Positions 1-5,909 of a stretch of 5,909 nucleotides of DNA are shown in pieces. The position numbers were made by a program, and so were the translations under genes. Under the pieces are notes generated by a model, which was not told the DNA's origin, made no database searches, and saw only the letters and a list, made by a program, of their open reading frames with translations. How positions within the stretch are numbered: position 1 is the first letter of the stretch; each line of letters begins with the position of its first letter. Origin of the DNA: CAZADH01 sp964483805 (lineage in GTDB: Bacteria > Muiribacteriota > Ozemobacteria > Ozemobacterales > Ozemobacteraceae); the NCBI GenBank assembly GCA_964483805.1, contig CAZADH010000348.1, positions 1 through 5,909 on the forward strand, written 5' to 3'.

Positions 1-80
1 GCGCAGTGAAAGCGGACCCGAGCGCAGGGATGCGCGATGTGGGCCGCTGGCGCCCGGATGGCGCAGTGAAAGCGGACCCG
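1..80. repeat. Pair of 20-bp direct repeats, possible insertion-sequence end
   Basis: The 20 bases at 1-20 (GCGCAGTGAAAGCGGACCCG) recur exactly at 61-80. A weaker match continues past each copy: GCGCA followed by GATGCGCG occurs after both, with a one-base length difference. Direct repeats carrying a GTGAAAGnGGACC-like core resemble the multiple transposase-binding repeats near the ends of IS21-family elements. That resemblance is from memory and is an inference; no transposase is in the window and the outer boundary cannot be seen. An alternative is a degenerate 60-bp tandem repeat, since the spacing is a whole number of codons and the reading frame runs through both copies (KADP twice). The repeat lies at the extreme left edge, where assemblies often break. 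Confidence 0.6.
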
Positions 81-897
81 CCCGCGCACGATGCGCGTGG
101 TGCAACGGGGCCGACGCCGACGCGACCGTTCTGGCGTCGGCTGCTCGATCGCGCCCGCTGGTTGTTGACCTGGCGCGACGCCCTGTTCCTGCCCCGACCG
201 TACACCGAAACGCCGGATCGTCCCGAGGTGAACCCGCTCGACGCTTACGCCGACGCGCAACAGCCGCGACCGACGAGCCCGAGTGACGATTGGGAGGGCG
301 CAAGTCACCGGGACGTCGACTGGACGCGGCGCCGACCGATCCTCGATGCCTGGTGCTGGAACCGCCGCCAGCTCGATGAGATCCGCCCCGAACTGGGTCA
401 CGGCTTCATCACGGTCCTGCCCGACCTGCCCGAACGGGCCTGGACCGACACGCATGCGGTCGCGCTGCTCGAGGATGGCCGCCCGCTCGGACCTGCCGAA
501 TCGTTGCACGACGACATCCGCCACCTCGGCCGCGGGCGACACAGCTTCTGGAAAGGCGCCCTCTATTTCTCGGCCGGCGACAACAGCGACCCGCGCAGCA
601 ACGGCCGGCGTTACGAGGTCACCTGGTTGAACGGGGTCGGGCGGGCCATCGTCATCGCCGACCAGTGTTTGACCTGGCTGCGGCAGTGGAACCGCTGGCC
701 GGCCGCGGTCAGCGCCTCGATCTGGCGCGCCGGCGAAGAGGCACTCACCCGGGTGTTCATCGACCGCCATGCCCCGCTGTGCGATTTTGTCTGCACCCAC
801 TCAGCCTGGTTGCGCCGGCTGCTGCCACACCGCGGCACCAAGCGCCCGAGTGCTTGCCCTGAGTTGCAATACAGCAGCAATACACCGTCAACAATGA
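6..897 (+). CDS. Unrecognised protein of a polysaccharide-type operon, probably frameshifted near its 3' end
   Basis: I do not recognise a named family. The most conserved-looking part is nt 465-620 (about residues 154-205 counted from the GTG at 6): LLEDGRPLGP, then a segment with SLHDDIR and GRGRHSFW, then LYFSAGDNSDPRSNGRRY. From memory, similar segments occur in uncharacterised proteins and glycosyltransferase or methyltransferase N-termini of polysaccharide loci; no function is claimed. No signal peptide or membrane segment is evident. The start is undecided: GTGs at 6 and 66 both lie in the repeat, ATG 30 is between them, TTG 162/165 and GTG 228 are later options, and the frame is open to the left edge. 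The frame as given runs without a stop into the glycosyltransferase at 894. However, shifting by one base near 845-850 gives an ending of about 16 residues (RVLALSCNTAAIHRQQ) and a TGA at 895-897 that overlaps the next ATG. I therefore treat this as a separate gene carrying a one-base insertion, probably a sequence error. Confidence 0.6.
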
Positions 898-2200
898 CGT
901 CTCGTCCTTGTCGCGTCTTGCACGTCACGTGCAGTTTCGATCTGGGTGGCACGCAGCGACAGATCGCCTACCTGTGCGAGGCTCCGGGTGACGGGCGCTT
1001 TCATCACGAGGCCATCGAGGTGTTCCCTGAGCAGAATTTTCTTTACCGGCAGGGCGTGACCCTCGATCCGGCCCACTACCTGCGCGGGTTGTTCTGGTCG
1101 CGCTGGCTGGGTCGCATGTTGCTCAACACCTCGTTGCGTTCGCTGCAGTTGCTGCAGATCGCCAAGCTGGTGCGCGACTTTTCGCGTCTGCAACCCGACG
1201 TCGTGGTCGGCTGGGGCCACGAGATGGCGATGCTTACCTTCGTGGCCGCCGCCGTGGCCGGGGTGCCGCGCATCGTCTTCTCGATCCGCACGTTCAACCC
1301 GACCCTCGGCTGGACCCCGATCGGCGACCTGCTCGAGACGCTGCGACAACTGGGCGGCGCGGCGCGGAGCGAACAGGCGAACGATTGTCCGCCCATCATC
1401 GTGCGGGCCGAGGGCCTCGCCGAGTGCGCGCGAGTCGAGGGCGAACTGGAAGCGCNNNNNNNNNNCACATCATCCCACATCTCGACGGCATTCTCGTCAA
1501 CAGCACCCCACTGCAGCGCGACTACGCCGCGTGGCTCGACATCCCGCTCGAGCGCGTCAAAGTCTGCGCCAACGGTGTCGTCGTCGCGGTGCCGCCGGCG
1601 CCCGCGCTCGACCGCATGCGTCGCGAACAACGCTCCGCCCTCGGCATCACCGATGACACCTGCCTGATCGTCAACGTCGGGCGGTTCTCGCCCGAGAAAG
1701 GGCAGATGCTGCTGCTCGAGGCGTATGCACAATTGGTTGCTTCGGCGACGACCCACCGCACCGCGCTGTTGATGGCCGGCGACGGCCCGACCCTGGGCAC
1801 CGCCATTCGCTACGTTGCTGACCACCGACTTCCCGCGGTCTATATGCCCGGACGCACCAACCAGGTTCAGGCCTTGTTGGCGGCCGCCGACATCTTCGTC
1901 ATGCCGTCCAGTTTCGAGGGCATGCCCAACGCCATGATGGAAGCGATGGCCCACGGGCTGCCCTGCGTCTCGGGCGACCGTTCCGGCGCCGTCGACATCG
2001 CCCGTCCCGAGCGCGAGGCCCTCTATTTCCCGACCGGCGACGCCACCACCCTCGCCCGCCAACTGGCCCGTCTCATCGACGCGCCCGCGCTGCGCGCCGA
2101 ACTCGGGGCCGCCGCACGACAACGCATCGGCGACTTCTCGGTGGGCCGCATGGTCGCGAGGTTCAACCGTATTCTCGACAAGGAGCTTGCCGACGCATGA
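894..2200 (+). CDS. GT4-type glycosyltransferase, interrupted by an assembly gap
   Basis: This is a GT-B fold retaining glycosyltransferase that would transfer a sugar from a nucleotide-sugar donor onto a growing glycan at the cytoplasmic face of the membrane. The N-terminal domain begins at ATG 894 with the typical VLHVTCSFDLGGTQRQ strand and glycine loop. The C-terminal domain follows the gap in another frame: GILVNSTPLQRDYA, GRFSPEKGQ (donor phosphate-binding R and K), a MAGDGP strand, and SSFEGMPNAMMEAMAHG, whose EX7E motif (E at 1916-1918 and 1940-1942) marks the GT4 donor site. The halves are in different frames only because the ten Ns are a placeholder: the gap would need a length of 2 modulo 3 to join them. 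About 35 residues before the gap look foreign to the fold (see findings). ATG 894 is chosen because GT4 proteins usually begin just before this strand and because it overlaps an upstream TGA. Donor and acceptor sugars cannot be read from the sequence. Confidence 0.85.
1456..1465. other. Assembly gap (ten Ns)
   Basis: Ten undetermined bases lie inside the glycosyltransferase gene. The left side is coding with codons beginning at positions divisible by 3; the right side has codons beginning at remainder 2 (CAC at 1466). Ten bases cannot join these frames, so the length is nominal. If the gene is intact, the real spacing is 2 modulo 3 or the two contig ends overlap. Confidence 0.99.
2181..2185 (+). 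promoter_or_regulatory. Ribosome binding site of the methyltransferase gene
   Basis: AGGAG (AAGGAG from 2180) lies inside the end of the glycosyltransferase gene, 11 bases before the ATG at 2197. It supports that start, where ATGA serves as both start and stop and suggests translational coupling. Confidence 0.65.
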
Positions 2201-3132
2201 GCCACCCCACCGCCAAGGTGACCGCCTACCACCCGCCCGAACTCGACGCCGAGAAGCACGCCACCGCTGACCGCGTGCGTTTTCTCGAAGCGAAGGTGGC
2301 GTGGTTGACCGATGAGGTTGGCGAACTGCGCTCGGCGGTGCGAGCGTTGACCGGCGAAGCCGCAGCCATGCGCACGGCAGCCGGCCCCGACGTGCACGAG
2401 ACCTGTGCGAGCTTCGACTACCAATGGGACAGCGCCGCCTCGGGGGCCGCCATGCCCGACAACCCCACCTGGCGCGCCCAGGCACCCCAGCAACTCTGCG
2501 CCTTCACCGCCCTGCCGCCCGATTGGTTTGTCGGCAAACGGGTGCTCGATGCGGGTTGCGGCCAGGGCCGCTGGAGCGAGGCGTTGTGCCGTCTTGGCGT
2601 CGGCCATCTCGTCGCCTTCGACCAGTCGCCGGCCGGCCTGGCCCGCACGCGCGCTTTGGTGCAACCGCATGCCGACCGGTGCACGATTCTGCAACGCAAT
2701 GTATTGACAGACTTAACCGACCTGGGCGCCGACTTTGATCTCGTCTGGTGCTTCGGCGTTCTGCACCACACCGGCAATCTGGCGCGCGGCCTCGCCCAGG
2801 TCGCCGCCCGCGTCCGTTCTGGCGGCCATCTCTTTCTCATGCTCTACGGCGAGCCCCGCCCCGGTTTCCCCGATGACTACGCCTACTATCACCGGGTGAC
2901 CACGCTCCGGCGCGAGCTGCGCCACCTGCCGTTTGCGGCCCGCCTCGAGCGTCTGCGCGAGCTGTTCCCCGCCGACCAGGTGCATGGTTGGTTCGATGCC
3001 ATCTCGCCTGAGATCAACGACCTCACCCGCTGGGACGAACTCGTCGGTTGGCTTGCGGCCCTGGGTTTCACCGAGATCCAACGCACCCAACCGCAGCACC
3101 CGAACCACCATGTCATCGCCCGGCGATTGTAA
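2197..3132 (+). CDS. Class I SAM-dependent methyltransferase with N-terminal coiled coil
   Basis: A 311-residue soluble protein expected to move a methyl group from S-adenosylmethionine to a small molecule or glycan. Residues 27-51 form a regular heptad pattern (V27, L30, V34, L37, V41, L44, V48, L51), so an N-terminal coiled coil of at least three and a half heptads is likely, followed by a linker to about residue 70. The Rossmann domain starts near residue 110: motif I VLDAGCGQGRW (116-126), the acidic ribose-binding residue in LVAFDQS (D142), and FDLVWCFGVLHHTGN (180-194) at the motif II/III position, with HH typical of the Methyltransf_11/12 type. A C-terminal helical part with WFDAISPEIN and WDEL may shape the substrate site. 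The gene overlaps the glycosyltransferase by ATGA and precedes the amidotransferase by 25 bp, so methylation of a sugar or glycan is the likely role. The exact substrate is unknown. Confidence 0.88.
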   Translation: MSHPTAKVTAYHPPELDAEKHATADRVRFLEAKVAWLTDEVGELRSAVRALTGEAAAMRTAAGPDVHETCASFDYQWDSAASGAAMPDNPTWRAQAPQQLCAFTALPPDWFVGKRVLDAGCGQGRWSEALCRLGVGHLVAFDQSPAGLARTRALVQPHADRCTILQRNVLTDLTDLGADFDLVWCFGVLHHTGNLARGLAQVAARVRSGGHLFLMLYGEPRPGFPDDYAYYHRVTTLRRELRHLPFAARLERLRELFPADQVHGWFDAISPEINDLTRWDELVGWLAALGFTEIQRTQPQHPNHHVIARRL

Positions 3133-3146
3133 TCGCGGGTCATACT

Positions 3147-3150
3147 GAGG
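3147..3150 (+). promoter_or_regulatory. Ribosome binding site of the amidotransferase gene
   Basis: GAGG (within TGAGG) stands 7 bases before the ATG at 3158, in the 25-bp gap after the methyltransferase stop. It agrees with the start that leaves the catalytic cysteine at position 2. No promoter or terminator is apparent in this short gap. Confidence 0.55.
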
Positions 3151-3157
3151 CCATACA

Positions 3158-5104
3158 ATGTGCGGCATCTGTGGCATGATCATGCGTGACCGGGTCCGCC
3201 CGGCCGACGTCGGCATCGTCGGCGCCATGAACGCCCACCAGCGGCACCGCGGCCCCGACGACCTCGGCGTGCATGCCCAGGGGCGGGCGGCATTCGGCCA
3301 CGTACGCCTGTCGATCGTCGATCGCAGCAGCGCCGGCCGCCAGCCACTGCTCAACGAGGACGGCTCGGTCTGGTTGACCCTCAACGGCGAGATCTACAAC
3401 CACGACGTTCTTCGCGGCGAGTTGTCTGCGCGCGGCCATCGCTTCGTGTCGGGCAGCGACGCCGAGATCGTCCTGCATCTCTACGAAGACCATGGCGTCA
3501 AGGCGCTCGATCACCTCGAGGGCATGTTCGCCCTGGCGATCTGGGATGCGCGCCACGATACCCTGCTGCTCGCCCGCGACCGGCTCGGCAAGAAACCGTT
3601 GTACTACGTATTGCTCTCGGACCGCCTGCTTTTTGCCTCGGAGAGTCACGCCCTGTTGGCAGACCCGGCGTTGCCCCGCCACACCGACCCCGTGGCCTTG
3701 CACCACTATCTGGCCTATCAATCGATACCAGCGCCATACTCCGTATGGCAGGGTGTGCGGCAGTTGCCGGCGGCCCACCTCCTGAGCTGGCGGGCCGATC
3801 GCGATGCCACGCTGCCGCCGGCGCAACGGTACTGGCGGCTGTCGCACCGGAGCCAGCGTCCCGAGCCGCGCGATTCGGAGGAACGCACCGCCCTCACCGC
3901 CGAGATCGTCACCCGCCTGCGCCAGGCGGTCAAGCGGCGGCTGATGGGCGCGGTACCGATCGGCACGTTTCTCTCAGGCGGCCTCGATTCGTCGCTGGTG
4001 ACGGCGCTGGCCGCCGCGTCAGCGCCGCGCCCCCTGCACACCTTCGCCCTCGGGTTCGACGAAGCGAGCCACAACGAGCTGGTCCACGCCCGCCGCGCCG
4101 CTAACCACCTGGGCACCGAGCACCACGAAGCGGTGGTCACACCCGACGCGGCCACGATCGCGTTGATCCCCAAGCTCGTCGAGCACTATGGCGAGCCGTT
4201 TGCCGATGCCTCGGCGCTGCCGAGCTTCCTCGTCGCGCAACTGGCCCGGCGCCACATCACCGTGGTGCTGACCGGTGACGGCGGCGACGAGAACTTCGCC
4301 GGCTACAACCGCTACACCAACACCGGGCCGTTTGCCCTGACGCAGAGTAACGTCACGACCTTCTGGGAGCGGTGGCAGCGGCGATCGATCGACTGGGGGG
4401 CCTTGCTTGGCTACGCGCGCGACTGGCGGTCGGCCCTTCGCGATGCCCGCCGGCTGCGCGCCCTGGGCACCGACCGCTGGTTCAACTACCTGCGCCTCAC
4501 CCATTTTCACGAACTGTATCAGCGCGAATTGTATTGCTCCGAATTTCGGGCGCGCCTCGGTGAGATCCGCACCGTCGACTATCTATTGGCACGCTATCGC
4601 GACACCGACGGCCCGACCCCCCTCGATCAGGCCATGGCCGTCGATCTCGCCTTCTACCTGCCAGAAACGCTCATGCCCAAGGTCGATCGCGCCTCGATGG
4701 CGCACGGGCTCGAGGCCCGCTGCCCGTTTCTCGACCACACCGTGGTCGAGTTCGCCGCCTCGCTACCGGCATCACTCAAGTTGACGGCCGCCCACGGTGG
4801 CAAGGCGATTCTCAAAGAGGCCGCCCGCGGGTTACTGCCCGATGCGATCATCGACCGTCCGAAGATGGGTTTCGGCGTGCCGCTCGACACCTGGTTTCGC
4901 GGCCCGTTGCGCGAACTGCTTGGCGACACGCTGCTGGGGCACCGGTGCCGGGAGCGGGGGTACTTTCGGCCGGAGTATGTCAATACGTTATATGAGCGTC
5001 ACCAGCGTGGCGAGAACTGGGCCACGCTGCTGTGGAACCTGCTCGTCTTCGAACTGTGGCATCACGCGTTTGTCGACCGCCCGGGGTTTTCCGTGGAACC
5101 CTGA
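3158..5104 (+). CDS. asnB: Asparagine synthase (glutamine-hydrolysing) family amidotransferase
   Basis: A 648-residue two-domain amidotransferase. The N-terminal class II glutaminase domain (2 to about 215) begins MCGICGMI, with Cys2 as the nucleophile once Met1 is removed; HRGPDD (30-35), HVRLSIVD (48-55), NGEIYN (76-81) and SGSDAE (98-103) are the glutamine-binding elements. The synthetase domain has the ATP pyrophosphatase loop SGGLDSS (273-279), TGDGGDE (372-378), then KVDRASMAHGLEARCPFLDH and PKMGFGVP. All expected catalytic residues are present, so it should be active: ammonia released from glutamine is tunnelled to an acyl-adenylate. The start is fixed by the cysteine at position 2. 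At 648 residues it is longer than the E. coli AsnB (about 554) and similar to the family members in exopolysaccharide and O-antigen clusters. Its place after a glycosyltransferase and a methyltransferase suggests that it amidates a sugar carboxylate rather than free aspartate. That is inference; the symbol denotes the family only. Its 3' end overlaps the opposite gene by 43 bp. Confidence 0.93.
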   Translation: MCGICGMIMRDRVRPADVGIVGAMNAHQRHRGPDDLGVHAQGRAAFGHVRLSIVDRSSAGRQPLLNEDGSVWLTLNGEIYNHDVLRGELSARGHRFVSGSDAEIVLHLYEDHGVKALDHLEGMFALAIWDARHDTLLLARDRLGKKPLYYVLLSDRLLFASESHALLADPALPRHTDPVALHHYLAYQSIPAPYSVWQGVRQLPAAHLLSWRADRDATLPPAQRYWRLSHRSQRPEPRDSEERTALTAEIVTRLRQAVKRRLMGAVPIGTFLSGGLDSSLVTALAAASAPRPLHTFALGFDEASHNELVHARRAANHLGTEHHEAVVTPDAATIALIPKLVEHYGEPFADASALPSFLVAQLARRHITVVLTGDGGDENFAGYNRYTNTGPFALTQSNVTTFWERWQRRSIDWGALLGYARDWRSALRDARRLRALGTDRWFNYLRLTHFHELYQRELYCSEFRARLGEIRTVDYLLARYRDTDGPTPLDQAMAVDLAFYLPETLMPKVDRASMAHGLEARCPFLDHTVVEFAASLPASLKLTAAHGGKAILKEAARGLLPDAIIDRPKMGFGVPLDTWFRGPLRELLGDTLLGHRCRERGYFRPEYVNTLYERHQRGENWATLLWNLLVFELWHHAFVDRPGFSVEP

Positions 5105-5909
5105 CCTCCGCGCAACCACTGCTGCACATCCCGCACGATGTCGGCCGTGGCCAGGCCGGGCGGCACGAGGAGATCGAGTTGCGACCACGCCCCGGCCGGT
5201 ACGCGCGGTTTGCCGTCGACGAGAAACAACCCCGACCAGTCGCGACCGAGCGGCACCTGGACAAACAGGTCACCATGCGGGTTCGCGACCGGCCGCTGCG
5301 CGACCGCCGCCTCGGGCGGCCAGCGATTCAGTGAGACCAGGGGAAACCAGCGCACCACGCCCGCTGCTTCGGCCAACGGTTCCGGACACTCGCACCCGGC
5401 GTTGACCGCGGCCACGCCATGCCGGCGCACCACGGCGACCGACAACGTATTGACGAGATTGAAGGTCCAATCGAGCGTGAACCGGTGCTGCGGCAGGCGT
5501 TGCGCCAGGCCAAGCGCTTCCCATGACAGACAAAGGAACTCCTGCGCGGGCAAATCGGCCAGACGCGCGGCGCACGCCGCGACCTCAGCGGGCCCCGACA
5601 TCGGCGGCAACCAGCGCCGGATTCTGCCCGGCAACACCGAAAGGGCACGCTGCAATACTTTGTCTTGCTTCTCATCGCCGCCGCCCGGAAGGATCCAGCC
5701 CCCGGGCGGGCGCAACCCCGCCAACGGCTCGGGTTGCGCCGGGATCTGCCACAGCCGGACCGCCCACGTCGTCGTCGGCCCTGCCGCCAAGACCGGCACC
5801 GGCGCGCGCGCAACGTCGGCTCCGCGCGAAACTCGCGGACCGTCGGCCGCCGCGGTGAACGCCACGACCAGAGAGCGGCGCCACGCTTTCAGAGCTTTCG
5901 GGGGCAGGA
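5062..5909 (-). CDS. Unrecognised protein, 5' end beyond the window
   Basis: An open frame on the - strand runs from the right edge to a TGA at 5062-5064, showing 281 residues. Third codon positions are strongly G/C throughout, as in the neighbouring genes, which supports real coding. I do not recognise the family. Visible features are a basic stretch near the edge (KALKAWRRS), a proline- and glycine-rich part (RPPGGWILPGGG), a hydrophobic patch (FNLVNTLSVAVV), a lone pair of cysteines in CECP, and a C-terminal segment with LFVQVPLGRDW, GLFLVDGKPRVPAGAW, LLVPPG and a final helix ending VQQWL. The last part reads like beta strands followed by a helix. A GTG at 5865 could be a start, but it has no ribosome binding site and the frame stays open upstream, so the gene most likely begins outside the window. 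The last 14 or so residues lie over the end of the amidotransferase gene and look unconstrained, as if an earlier stop had been lost. No signal peptide can be judged without the true start. Confidence 0.7.
   Translation of the reverse strand, partial: LPPKALKAWRRSLVVAFTAAADGPRVSRGADVARAPVPVLAAGPTTTWAVRLWQIPAQPEPLAGLRPPGGWILPGGGDEKQDKVLQRALSVLPGRIRRWLPPMSGPAEVAACAARLADLPAQEFLCLSWEALGLAQRLPQHRFTLDWTFNLVNTLSVAVVRRHGVAAVNAGCECPEPLAEAAGVVRWFPLVSLNRWPPEAAVAQRPVANPHGDLFVQVPLGRDWSGLFLVDGKPRVPAGAWSQLDLLVPPGLATADIVRDVQQWLRGGQGSTENPGRSTNA

Noticed and set aside
1..80. CRISPR array
   Set aside because: Only two repeat copies of 20 bp with a 40-bp interval that itself partly resembles the following sequence; no further copies in the window.
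1076..2485. Long 469-residue open frame on the - strand across the glycosyltransferase
   Set aside because: It passes through the Ns, is rich in arginine and glycine as antisense frames in GC-rich DNA are, and lies opposite a gene with clear GT4 motifs.
2713..3384. Open frame on the - strand across the methyltransferase and amidotransferase junction
   Set aside because: It covers the 25-bp gap and the starts of two well-supported genes on the other strand, and its translation shows no recognisable motif.
3733..3749. Perfect 7-bp inverted repeat GCCATAC-TCC-GTATGGC
   Set aside because: It lies in the middle of the amidotransferase coding region, has no T run after it, and is short enough to arise by chance.
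4797..5405. 202-residue + strand open frame running past the end of the amidotransferase
   Set aside because: It begins inside the amidotransferase in another frame, is arginine- and proline-rich with poor coding character, and faces the better-supported - strand gene.

Overview
The window is about 5.9 kb of GC-rich DNA with strong G/C bias at third codon positions and no AT-rich gaps. It looks proteobacterial, but nothing in the sequence fixes the lineage. The run of exactly ten Ns at 1456-1465 marks a scaffold join in a draft or metagenome assembly, and two of the apparent gene breaks below probably come from assembly rather than biology.

Layout. Positions 1-80 hold two exact copies of a 20-bp repeat spaced 60 bp apart, which may be the end of a transposable element (possibly IS21-like). 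Four genes then run on the + strand in tight array. First is an unrecognised protein with a conserved-looking core. Second is a GT4-type glycosyltransferase, split in the middle by the N gap. Third is a SAM-dependent methyltransferase with an N-terminal coiled coil. Fourth is a long asparagine synthase-type amidotransferase. The second and third genes overlap in an ATGA, an ATGA also sits at the first junction, and only 25 bp separate the third and fourth, so this looks like one operon. From 5062 to the right edge a gene of unknown function runs on the - strand and overlaps the 3' end of the amidotransferase gene tail to tail.

How the genes may work together. A glycosyltransferase, a methyltransferase and an AsnB-like amidotransferase in one operon are typical of clusters that build and decorate a cell-surface polysaccharide: sugar transfer, methylation, and amidation of a carboxylate such as a uronic acid. 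No polymerase, flippase or exporter is in view, so the type of glycan cannot be stated.

Points most worth checking: (i) the join of genes 1 and 2, where a single extra base appears to fuse two genes that once overlapped as ATGA; (ii) about 110 bases before the Ns that do not fit the glycosyltransferase fold; (iii) the unrecognised core of gene 1; (iv) the unrecognised convergent gene. No CRISPR array, tRNA, rRNA or clear terminator was seen.
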